Assembly: GCF_025979885.1 (NCBI RefSeq)
Contig: NZ_CP110139.1
Location: forward strand, 1,240,001-1,304,000
Source of the DNA: Hymenobacter sp. YIM 151500-1
GTDB lineage: Bacteria > Bacteroidota > Bacteroidia > Cytophagales > Hymenobacteraceae
Direction: 5' to 3'
DNA length: 64,000 nucleotides
In this document: one piece after another, positions 36,504 through 43,601 of the stretch
Layout: every line of letters begins with the position of its first letter
Numbering within the stretch: position 1 is the stretch's first letter
Made by a program: the position numbers and the translations under genes
Notes under the pieces: generated by a model
What the model was told of the DNA's origin: nothing
The model's input: the letters and a program-made list of their open reading frames with translations, nothing else
The model's database searches: none

Positions 36504-36749
36504 ATAGAAGATGCCGCCCACCCCGGCAGCACCCTGGCCGACCTCTACGACCCGCTGGCCATGCCCGCCGACCTGCGCGCCGCCCACCGCCACCTCGACC
36601 GCCTCGTGGACCGCCTCTACCTGCGCCGCCCCTTCCGCCACGATACCGAGCGGGTGCAGCGTCTGTTCGAGAAATACGCCGAACTGAGCGCCCCCCTGGC
36701 CCCGGCCGCCGCACCCGCCGCCCGCGCCCACCGCCGGCGCAGCGCATAG
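36504..36749 (+). pseudogene. C-terminal remnant of the MmeI-like gene
   Basis: About 80 codons: IEDAAHPGSTLADLYDPLAM, then PADLRAAHRHLDRLVDRLYL and FRHDTERVQRLFEKYAEL. This matches the conserved C-terminus of MmeI-like RM enzymes (PGxSLADLYDPLxMPxxLRxAHxxLDxAVD). It has the GC-rich composition of the flanks. Together with 33994-34720 it brackets the AT-rich cassette, showing that both belong to one former gene. Homologous sequence starts at about 36504; the join is blunt, with no clear target duplication. Confidence 0.82.
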
Positions 36750-36783
36750 GCTGGCGGGCCGGCAGCACGCCGCGCGGTATAGG

Positions 36784-36847
36784 AGCAACGCCCCCGCGGG
36801 GCAACACCAGCCGGCAGCCGGTTGGCGTCGCCCCGCGGGGGCGTTGT
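36784..36847. repeat. Palindrome, family C
   Basis: Arms CAACGCCCCCGCGGGGC and the complement GCCCCGCGGGGGCGTTG around CCAGCCGGCAGCCGGTTGG, which is itself a hairpin. The core CCCCGCGGGG relates it loosely to family B. Confidence 0.75.
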
Positions 36848-36901
36848 TGTGTCAGGTTGTGGCTACTGCTTTACGGTGCGGCTCAACGCCGGGAGCCTCT
36901 T

Positions 36902-36963
36902 GAACGGTGTAGAGACGCGAACCGTAGGAAGGCGTAGCCAAGGGTCGCGTCTCTACACCGTTC
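36902..36963. repeat. Palindrome, family G, copy 1
   Basis: Perfect 19-bp arms GAACGGTGTAGAGACGCGA / TCGCGTCTCTACACCGTTC around 24 bases; shares core GTAGAGACGCG with 43457-43601. It precedes the end of ribBA by 29 bases and may terminate it. Confidence 0.8.
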
Positions 36964-36992
36964 TGGCAACTGCTCTGGTTCGCACCGGCTTC

Positions 36993-38237
36993 CTACTCGG
37001 CTGCCGCAGCGGCAGTATCCGGGTGGGGGGCGCGGCCCTTGGTGAGGATGGTGTGGCCCAGTTTGTCGCGCTTGGTGGTGAGGTACCGCTCGTTGTGCTC
37101 GTTGGGCTCCACCTCGATGGGCACCGAATCCACGATTTCGAGGCCGTAGCCGATGAGGCCGGTGCGCTTGCGGGGGTTGTTGGACAGCAGCAGCATCTTG
37201 CTAATGCCCAGGTCGCGCAGAATCTGGGCGCCCACGCCGTAGTCCCGCTCATCCATGCCGAAGCCCAGCTCCAGGTTGGCTTCCACCGTGTCGCGGCCCT
37301 GCTCTTGCAGCTTGTAGGCGCGCAGCTTGTTGAGCAGCCCGATGCCGCGGCCTTCCTGGTTCATGTACACCACCACGCCCCGGCCTTCGCGCTCAATCTG
37401 CTGCATGGCGCGGTGCAGCTGGGGGCCACAGTCGCAGCGGCAAGAGCCGAAGATGTCGCCCGTGACGCAGGAGGAGTGCACGCGCACCAGCACCGGCTCG
37501 GGGCCCGAGATGTCGCCTTTCACCAGGGCCAGGTGCTGGGCGCTGGTGCTGCGCTGGGTGTAGGCCACCAGGTCGAAGTCGCCGTAATCGGTGGGCAGCT
37601 TCACCGAGATTTCGCGGGTGATGAGGCTTTCCTTGTCGAGGCGGTATTTGATGAGGTCCTGCACCGAAATCAGCTTCAGGCCCCACTTGTTGGCAATTTC
37701 GCGCAGCTCGGGCAGGCGGGCCATTTCGCCGTCTTCCCGGAGAATCTCCACCAGCACCCCGGCCGGCTCGAAACCCGCCAGGCGGGCCAGGTCGATGGCG
37801 GCTTCGGTGTGGCCGGCGCGGCGCAGCACGCCTTCTTTGCGGGCTTTGAGCGGGAAGATGTGGCCCGGCTTGCCCAGCTCCTCCGGCCGGGTGGCGGGGT
37901 CGATGAGGGCCAGAATGGTTTTGCTACGGTCGGAGGCCGAAATGCCGGTGGTAACGCCGTTTTTGAGCAGGTCGATGCTGACCGTAAACGGGGTGGAGTG
38001 CAGAGCCGTGTTGCGGCCCACCATCAGCTCCAGGCCCAGCTCCTCGCAGCGCTGCTCGATAAGCGGGGCGCACACCAGCCCGCGGCCGTGCGTAGCCATA
38101 AAGTTGATGACTTCGGGCGTGGCGCAGCGGGCGGCGCAGATAAAGTCGCCCTCGTTTTCGCGGTCCTCGTCGTCGACGACCACAACCACCTTACCGGCCC
38201 GAATGTCGGCAATGGCGTCTTCAATAGAATCCAGCAT
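36993..38237 (-). CDS. ribBA: Bifunctional DHBP synthase / GTP cyclohydrolase II
   Basis: 414 residues from ATG 38237 ([20 protein letters not shown]). Domain 1 (about 1-200, RibB) makes 3,4-dihydroxy-2-butanone 4-phosphate from ribulose 5-phosphate: [17 protein letters not shown] and [12 protein letters not shown] are its signatures. Domain 2 (about 205-400, RibA) opens [23 protein letters not shown] gives the zinc cysteines, and [11 protein letters not shown] the catalytic loop. Both halves look intact, so the protein feeds both arms of riboflavin synthesis. An Ala-rich tail ends it. Upstream, bases 38238-38275 carry GGATT-rich repeats (GCGGATTTAACGGATT); no FMN riboswitch core is seen. Confidence 0.96.
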   Translation of the reverse strand: MLDSIEDAIADIRAGKVVVVVDDEDRENEGDFICAARCATPEVINFMATHGRGLVCAPLIEQRCEELGLELMVGRNTALHSTPFTVSIDLLKNGVTTGISASDRSKTILALIDPATRPEELGKPGHIFPLKARKEGVLRRAGHTEAAIDLARLAGFEPAGVLVEILREDGEMARLPELREIANKWGLKLISVQDLIKYRLDKESLITREISVKLPTDYGDFDLVAYTQRSTSAQHLALVKGDISGPEPVLVRVHSSCVTGDIFGSCRCDCGPQLHRAMQQIEREGRGVVVYMNQEGRGIGLLNKLRAYKLQEQGRDTVEANLELGFGMDERDYGVGAQILRDLGISKMLLLSNNPRKRTGLIGYGLEIVDSVPIEVEPNEHNERYLTTKRDKLGHTILTKGRAPHPDTAAAAAE

Positions 38238-38348
38238 GGAGCGCGGATTTAACGGATTAAAAGGATTTCGCGGATTTTGGTATCCCGGCAGGAACACCCC
38301 CGCAGCTGCTGCTACAACCGCCGCCGCCGCGCGAAGTTACGAAGGAGG

Positions 38349-38390
38349 GAATGAGTGAATGAGTGAATGAGTGAATGAGTGAATGAGCGG
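38349..38390 (+). repeat. Octamer tract, copy 3
   Basis: Five GAATGAGT units in near-perfect tandem. With the inverted tract 38531-38555 it encloses palindrome A copy 2, the same composite layout as 29950-30268. Confidence 0.85.
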
Positions 38391-38402
38391 ATGCAATCAG
38401 CC

Positions 38403-38510
38403 CGTCCTGCTGAGCGGAGCCGGAGGCGCAGTCGAAGCATCTCTACCGGAGGTAACTCTCATCATGTGCGGACGAAGCAGTAAAGATGCTTCGGCAAGCT
38501 CAGCATGACG
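38403..38510. repeat. Palindromic element, family A, copy 2
   Basis: CGTCCTGCTGAGC, CGAAGCATCTCTACCG, then the complementary half AAGATGCTTCG and GCTCAGCATGACG. Flanked on both sides by octamer tracts. Confidence 0.82.
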
Positions 38511-38530
38511 TTCTTTTTACTACCTCACCT

Positions 38531-38555
38531 GTCACTCATTCACTCATTCACTCAT
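38531..38555 (-). repeat. Octamer tract, copy 4 (inverted)
   Basis: ACTCATTC units on the plus strand. The stop of proC (TGA at 38548-38550 on the minus strand) lies inside it, as GAG TGA. Confidence 0.85.
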
Positions 38556-39360
38556 TTGCCAACTCCGTGGCGCGGTGTTGGGCGGCTTTGATGCCGGCGG
38601 CGAGGGTTTCGGCGAGGTGGCCGGCGCGGAACTCGCGCAGGGCGGCTTCGGTGGTGCCGCCTTTGGAGGCCACGGCGGCAATCAGCTCGTCGGGGGTGTG
38701 GGCGGAGGCGTTGAGCAGGTGGTAGGCGCCCAGCATGGTTTGCTTCACCAGCAGCCCGGCCACCGACTCCGAGAAGCCTAGCTCCTGCCCGGCCCGCATC
38801 ATAGCCTGCACGATGTAGTAGAAGTAGGCCGGCCCGCTGCCGCTTACGGCCGTCACGGCGTCGAGCAGGCTTTCATCTTCCAGGAAGATAGAGCGGCCGG
38901 TAGCGTTGAGCAGGTTTTCGACCTGGTGCAGCAGCCCCCGCTCCACCTCCGGCGCCGCCGAAAACCCCGTGATGCCCATGCCCAGCAGGGCCGGCGTGTT
39001 GGGCATGGCCCGCAGCACCTGCCGGTGCCCCAGCTCCCGCTGCAACCGCGCAATCGGGATGCCGGCCATGATGGACACCACCACCTGCGCTGGCCGCAGC
39101 ACGGCCCGCAGCCCCGGCGCCACCCGCCCAAAGTCCTGGGGCTTCACGGCCACCAGCACCACGTCGTAGGTGCTCACGGCGTCGGTCAGCTCATCGGTGG
39201 ACAGGCCGGGGTGGGCGGCGGCCAGGCGCTGGCAGTGGGTCAGGTCGCGGCCCAGCAGCAGCAGGTCGGCGCGGGCCACCAGGTTGTAGTGCAGAAACGC
39301 TTTGGCGAAGGCCATGCCCATGTTGCCGCAGCCCAGAATGGCAATGCGTAGATGTTTCAT
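38548..39360 (-). CDS. proC: Pyrroline-5-carboxylate reductase
   Basis: 270 residues, the family length. LRIAILGCGNMGMAFAKAFL is the Rossmann NAD(P)H site; VVSIMAGIPIARLQRELG, VLRAMPNTPALLGMGITGF and the C-terminal motif TAVSGSGPAYFYYIVQAM with GGTTEAALR are ProC signatures. It makes proline from pyrroline-5-carboxylate with NAD(P)H. Single gene; the stop codon is in the inverted octamer tract. Bases 39361-39516 upstream hold degenerate direct repeats (CTTAGGGTCTT twice). Confidence 0.95.
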   Translation of the reverse strand: MKHLRIAILGCGNMGMAFAKAFLHYNLVARADLLLLGRDLTHCQRLAAAHPGLSTDELTDAVSTYDVVLVAVKPQDFGRVAPGLRAVLRPAQVVVSIMAGIPIARLQRELGHRQVLRAMPNTPALLGMGITGFSAAPEVERGLLHQVENLLNATGRSIFLEDESLLDAVTAVSGSGPAYFYYIVQAMMRAGQELGFSESVAGLLVKQTMLGAYHLLNASAHTPDELIAAVASKGGTTEAALREFRAGHLAETLAAGIKAAQHRATELANE

Positions 39361-39516
39361 GTACAGGGGCTTAGGGTCTTGGGAGCTTAGGGTCTTAGAT
39401 GAAGTTCTATTTACTATCTGTCAAATTACTATTTGTCAAAGCTGTTTAGGAAGTCATCTGCAATGTAGCTGACACTCATAGCCATGCTCCACCTCACTAC
39501 TCACCACTTCACCACG

Positions 39517-40689
39517 TCACCTCTCAAACAACGTCTCCAGCTGGCGGGTGGCGGCGTCCCAGTTGTAGTGCGCTTGCACGAAGGCGCGGCCGCGCTGGCC
39601 TAGCTCGGCGGCGGAGCCGAGGTGCGTGAGCAGGTGGCTGAGGTGGTCGGCCAGCTCCTGGGCCGTGGTGCCGATGAGCAGGTCGTGGCCGGGCTGGCCG
39701 CGCAGAGCGTTGTTGGCCAGGGGCGTTGTCACGCAGGGCAGCTGCATGGCCATGGCTTCCAGCAGCTTGTTTTGCAGGCCTGTGCCCACGCGCATGGGCG
39801 CCACAAACGTGCGCGCCGCCGCGTAGGCCGTCCGGATATCCTCTATCCAGCCGCTGATGGTCACGGCTTCCGAGGCCAGGGCCTGCACCCGGGCCGCGGG
39901 CGTGGTGCCGGCCACCAGCAACCGGGCCTGCGGGTGCTGGTGGCGCACCAGGGGCAACACTTCCTCGGCCAGAAATACGGCCGCGTCCACGTTGGGGTGG
40001 TAGCTCATATTGCCGCAAAACAGCAGCTCATGGGTTTTTGCGGCGGCGGGCTGGGGCTGAAAAAAATCCGTGTCAATGCCGTTGAGCACCACGTGGAGGT
40101 CGTGGCGGCGCGGGTGCTGGATAAGCTGGCGGTCCTGGTCGGAGATGATGGTGTGGTGGCGAAACCAGCTGAAGGCGGCAGCCTCGTAGCGCAGCAGGCG
40201 GCGGCCCTCCAGGGCAAACACCGGCCGCTGCCAGCGCGGAGCCGTGGCCGCCCGCCGCAGCATGCCCTTGGAAAACACATCCATGTAGTCGAGGGTCATG
40301 GGCAGGCGGCCGGCGTAGGCGCGCAGGTAGTGGGCCATGCGAATGAGCTGGCAATACACGTGGTCGGGCCGGAACTCTTGCACGAGGGCATCGAGGCGGC
40401 GCTGGGCGGCGGGGTCGTAGAAGTAGCCTACCTGCAAGGGCAGGCCGCGGGCCAGGGCCTGGCTCATGCCCGCCGCAATGCCGGGCTTGTGCAGGCGGTG
40501 CACGTGCAGGCCGCCCGCGCACCAGGGCGCCACGGCCGCGTACTCGTCTTCCGCCACCGGCTCATCGGACAAGGCAAACAGGCAAATCTGGTGGCGCTGG
40601 GCCAGGTGGCGCAGCTGATGAAACGCCCGCAGCTTGTCGCCCTTATCCAAAGGGTACGGAAACCGCGACAGGAGCACGAGCAGCTTCAT
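39517..40689 (-). CDS. Glycosyltransferase (GT-B, family 4-like)
   Basis: 390 residues. The N-terminus LLVLLSRFPYPLDKGDKLRA matches the group of glycosyltransferases that begin with PYPLxxGxxLR. The C-terminal half has the nucleotide-sugar binding domain: LFCGNMSYHPNVDAAVFLAE, VTISGWIEDIRTAYAAARTF and VAPMRVGTGLQNKLLEAMAM (the E-x7-E-like motif). It probably transfers a sugar to a surface polysaccharide or lipid. Its ATG overlaps the stop of the upstream glycosyltransferase gene by four bases, so the two are coupled and likely act in the same pathway. Confidence 0.85.
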   Translation of the reverse strand: MKLLVLLSRFPYPLDKGDKLRAFHQLRHLAQRHQICLFALSDEPVAEDEYAAVAPWCAGGLHVHRLHKPGIAAGMSQALARGLPLQVGYFYDPAAQRRLDALVQEFRPDHVYCQLIRMAHYLRAYAGRLPMTLDYMDVFSKGMLRRAATAPRWQRPVFALEGRRLLRYEAAAFSWFRHHTIISDQDRQLIQHPRRHDLHVVLNGIDTDFFQPQPAAAKTHELLFCGNMSYHPNVDAAVFLAEEVLPLVRHQHPQARLLVAGTTPAARVQALASEAVTISGWIEDIRTAYAAARTFVAPMRVGTGLQNKLLEAMAMQLPCVTTPLANNALRGQPGHDLLIGTTAQELADHLSHLLTHLGSAAELGQRGRAFVQAHYNWDAATRQLETLFER

Positions 40690-41960
40690 GGACGCAGGCC
40701 GGAGGTAAGCGGCTCGGCCGGGGTGCGGCCCTCAGTGGCGGCGCGGCCTTGCACACTACTGTACAAATCGAGGAAGCGCTCCACCACGCGGCGGTTGTCG
40801 TAGAGGCGGGCCGCGGTGCGGGCGGCTTCCTGCCCGATGGCCGCTGGGCCCAGCTCGCCGCGGTAGTAGCGGCCCAGGCAATCCAGCCACTCGGCCGGGG
40901 AGTCGGCCAGCACAATGTCGTGGCCGGAGCGCACGTGGATGCCCTCGGCGCCGAGGCGGGTGCTAAGGATGCACTTGCCCAGGGCCATGCCTTCAATGAT
41001 TTTGATGCGCATTCCGCCCCCGCTCAGCAAGGGCACCAGCATCAGGTCGTAGGTTTGCATAAACTGGGCCGCCGACTCCACGAAGCCGTGCACCGTAACG
41101 CCGGGCACCTGGAGCTGCCGGATTCGCTCGGGCGTGTCTTTGCCGGCCAGGTGCAGTTCCAGCTCGGGGTAGCGCCGCCGGGCCTCGGGCCACACTTCCC
41201 GCAAAAACCAGTCGAGCCCTTCTAGGTTAGGCAGCCAGTTCAGGGAGCCCAGCATAAACAAGGTGCGCGGCTTGGGCCGAATGGCGGGGTCGGGCTGGAA
41301 GCGGCTCAGGTCGACGCCGGCCGGAATGAACTCGATGGCTGGATGAGCGCCTAGTGCGCTCAGGCGCTGCTGGTCGGTTTCGGTAATAGCGGCAATGGCG
41401 TCGAAGCGGCACAGCATCCAGTTCTCGAACTGCTTGAGCCGCGCGGCTAGCTGACGCAGATACCATTTTTTCAATGGGTTGCCCGCATTGCGGGCCAGCT
41501 GCTCCCAAATCGTGTACTCCAGGTTGTGGGCGCGCAATATTACGGGCGGTACGTGCTGCCCACGTTGGGCCCCGCCCGCCCAATACCTTGCATACCAAGC
41601 CACGAACGTGCCTTCCATCTGCACCACATCAAACTGCTCCTGGGCCAGCAGTTCGACCAGTTTCGCCTTCACTTCCTCGCTCACGAACCGCTCCACGTTG
41701 TAGGGCAAGTGGCTGAAGAGCAGATTCCGCAGGGCTTTCACCGGCGACAGGCGCGTATCTACATCCACCGTCACCAGGCTCACGTTGGGCCCCAGGTGGT
41801 CCAGTACGGTGGTGAGCTGGTGGTGCTTGGGGGTGTTGAGGGCCAGTACCGTAACGCGGTGGCCGGCGCGGGCCAGGCCAGCCGCCACGTCGTACATGGC
41901 AATGGCGCCCCCATCGTGGGGCGGATACGGCACGCGCGGACAAAGCTGAAGAATGTGCAC
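40686..41960 (-). CDS. Glycosyltransferase (GT-B, family 4-like)
   Basis: 424 residues. HILQLCPRVPYPPHDGGAIA at the N-terminus, and in the C-terminal half LFMLGSLNWLPNLEGLDWFL, VHGFVESAAQFMQTYDLMLV and PLLSGGGMRIKIIEGMALGK with the acceptor/donor Glu. It is a close structural relative of the downstream enzyme (40% or so alike by eye in the donor domain), as if from a gene duplication. Both probably build one glycan. Upstream is the nested palindrome F. Confidence 0.85.
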   Translation of the reverse strand: MHILQLCPRVPYPPHDGGAIAMYDVAAGLARAGHRVTVLALNTPKHHQLTTVLDHLGPNVSLVTVDVDTRLSPVKALRNLLFSHLPYNVERFVSEEVKAKLVELLAQEQFDVVQMEGTFVAWYARYWAGGAQRGQHVPPVILRAHNLEYTIWEQLARNAGNPLKKWYLRQLAARLKQFENWMLCRFDAIAAITETDQQRLSALGAHPAIEFIPAGVDLSRFQPDPAIRPKPRTLFMLGSLNWLPNLEGLDWFLREVWPEARRRYPELELHLAGKDTPERIRQLQVPGVTVHGFVESAAQFMQTYDLMLVPLLSGGGMRIKIIEGMALGKCILSTRLGAEGIHVRSGHDIVLADSPAEWLDCLGRYYRGELGPAAIGQEAARTAARLYDNRRVVERFLDLYSSVQGRAATEGRTPAEPLTSGLRP

Positions 41961-42010
41961 AGAGAAGCAAAGCAGGTACGGCCGGCAAAGCTACAAAGAA
42001 GGGTTTGGCT

Positions 42011-42353
42011 GGCGGCAGACTTGCCAGCTGTGCTGGCGCGTCTGCCCGCCGGGGGATGGGGCCAGTCTCCCGACTGGCGGCCGCTGAAAGCGGCCATCAG
42101 GCGTCAGGGCCACGTGGATTTGTCGCTCAGCTAAAAGACAGTAACGCGAAGTTTCACTTCGTGAGGCGTTGGAACGATTCTATACCGGTCGTCCTAGTAT
42201 CTCGCGAAGTGAAACTTCGCGTTACATCTTTCTGGCCCATTACCAGCCCATGCGGCACGGTGCCGCATGGCCGCTTTCAGCGGCCGCCAGTCGGGAGACT
42301 GGCCCCATCCCCCGGCGGGCAGACGCGCCAGCACAGCTGGCAAGTCTGCCGCC
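42011..42353. repeat. Nested inverted repeat, family F (343 bp)
   Basis: Perfect 87-bp arms at 42011-42097 and 42267-42353 (outer end GGCGGCAGACTTGCCAGCTG). Inside them a second perfect 21-bp pair (core GTAACGCGAAGTTTCACTTC) at 42141-42161 and 42205-42225 surrounds 43 bases. Each 87-bp arm itself contains hairpins (AGTCTCCCGACT, GCCGCTGAAAGCGGC). No coding capacity. It sits between the K+ channel stop (42370) and the upstream region of the glycosyltransferase gene. Confidence 0.92.
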
Positions 42354-42369
42354 AGGCCCCGTCAGGCCT

Positions 42370-43437
42370 CTACCCTGCCCGAAACAGCTGGAGTAAGGTC
42401 AGGATTTGGGCGTCGGTGCCGAGGAAGAGGAGGACGTCGCCGGGGGCGGGCACCAGGTCGGCGGGCGGGCTCACGGTGAAGTCGCCGCCCTGGTGCTTGA
42501 GGCCGATGACCGTGGCCCCGGTGCGGGAGCGGACGTCCAGCTCCCGGATGCTGAGGCTGCGCAGCTCGGGGCGCAGCTCCGAGCTGCTTAGCTCTTCCAG
42601 CCGCAGCTTGTTGGGGCCCAGGCCCGATATCATGTCCAGAAACCGGATTACCTCGGGCCGCATAATCAGGTTGGCCATGTGGGAGCCCCCGATTTCGTCG
42701 GGCATCACCACCGAGTCGGCGCCGGCGCGCAGCAGCTTCGGCTCGCTGCTTTTGAGGCTGGCCCGCGCCACGATGGTGATGCCGGGGCTTAGCTCGCGGG
42801 CCGTCAGGGCCACGAATACATTGTCGGCGTCTTTGGGCAGGGCCGTGATAAGGGCGCGGGCCCGCTCCACACCGGCCGCGCGCAGGGTTTCGTCGAGGGT
42901 GGCGTCGCCGAACACGGCCATAATGGCCTCGCCGGTGCCCTCGGTGGCATCTTTCACCAGCTCTTCGCTTTGTTCTACTATCACCACCTGGGCGCCGTTG
43001 GCCCGCAGCTCGTGGTAGGCCTTGCGGCCGTTGCGCCCAAAGCCGCACACGATGATGTGCTGGCGCAGGGCCCGGATTTCCTGGTCGTTTCGTAGCATGG
43101 CAAACATGGTCCGCAGGCCGCCGTCGAAGATGTAGGTGGTCAGCACCGACAGCAGATAGGCCAGCATCAGCAGGTTAAAGAAAATATAGAGCGACACAAA
43201 CAGCCGCCCCGCCGGCGACATAGGGCGAATCTCGCCGAAGCCCACCGTCGAAACGGTAATCATGGTCATGTAGAAGGCCTCGAGCAGGGAATAGCCTTCC
43301 ACCCACATAAAGCCGCCCACGCCCACCACCAGGCTCAGGGCCGTGAGGGCCAGCGCCCCCACAAAGCGGGTCAGGGCAAAGCGCCGCCAAATAGCGCGGG
43401 TGTACAAGAAAGAAGTGAAACGAGGCAGGGAGGGCAT
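42370..43437 (-). CDS. Potassium channel with RCK (TrkA_N/TrkA_C) domains
   Basis: 355 residues from ATG 43437 (MPSLPRFTSFLYTRAIWRRF). Two transmembrane helices (about 23-45 and 77-98) surround the pore helix and selectivity filter TVGFG (residues 64-68, TVSTVGFGEI). The RCK/TrkA_N domain (QHIIVCGFGRNGRKAYHELR) binds nucleotide or ligand, and a TrkA_C domain is at residues 270-350 (LRSLSIRELDVRSRTGATVI). It forms a gated K+ channel of the MthK/Kch type in the inner membrane. A perfect -7 match TACTTTTG lies just upstream at 43441-43448 (minus strand), so close that translation may be leaderless, or the true promoter is elsewhere. Confidence 0.92.
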   Translation of the reverse strand: MPSLPRFTSFLYTRAIWRRFALTRFVGALALTALSLVVGVGGFMWVEGYSLLEAFYMTMITVSTVGFGEIRPMSPAGRLFVSLYIFFNLLMLAYLLSVLTTYIFDGGLRTMFAMLRNDQEIRALRQHIIVCGFGRNGRKAYHELRANGAQVVIVEQSEELVKDATEGTGEAIMAVFGDATLDETLRAAGVERARALITALPKDADNVFVALTARELSPGITIVARASLKSSEPKLLRAGADSVVMPDEIGGSHMANLIMRPEVIRFLDMISGLGPNKLRLEELSSSELRPELRSLSIRELDVRSRTGATVIGLKHQGGDFTVSPPADLVPAPGDVLLFLGTDAQILTLLQLFRAG

Positions 43438-43456
43438 AATCAAAAGTAAGGCAACC

Positions 43457-43601
43457 GGGCCGTAGAGACACGTATCGGCTACGCCGACCTGCGGTACGCG
43501 TCTCACTCTTATATGGTGGGGCTTTTTCTCCCGCTTGTCGTTCAACAAAGGAAACGCACCTACGCCGGAAGACGAGACTACGCGTCTCTACATGCTGGCC
43601 C
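43457..43601. repeat. Palindrome, family G, copy 2
   Basis: Outer arms GGGCCGTAGAGACACGTA and TACGCGTCTCTACATGCTGG; within it GTACGCGTCTCA and GAGACTACGCGTCTC repeat the core. The dnaG stop codon (minus strand TAG, 43588-43590) is the TAG of the core GTAGAGACGCG. Confidence 0.78.

Noticed and set aside
36461..36532. Upstream start of the methyltransferase at 36532
   Set aside because: The extra codons are antisense to the MmeI C-terminal remnant and give a hydrophobic stretch not seen in beta-class enzymes; GTG 36460 is preferred.
38238..38348. FMN riboswitch before ribBA
   Set aside because: The conserved RFN core is absent; the region has only GGATT-type repeats.
38349..38555. Octamer tracts considered as a CRISPR array
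   Set aside because: Units are only eight bases, contiguous and without spacers; no cas gene is present.
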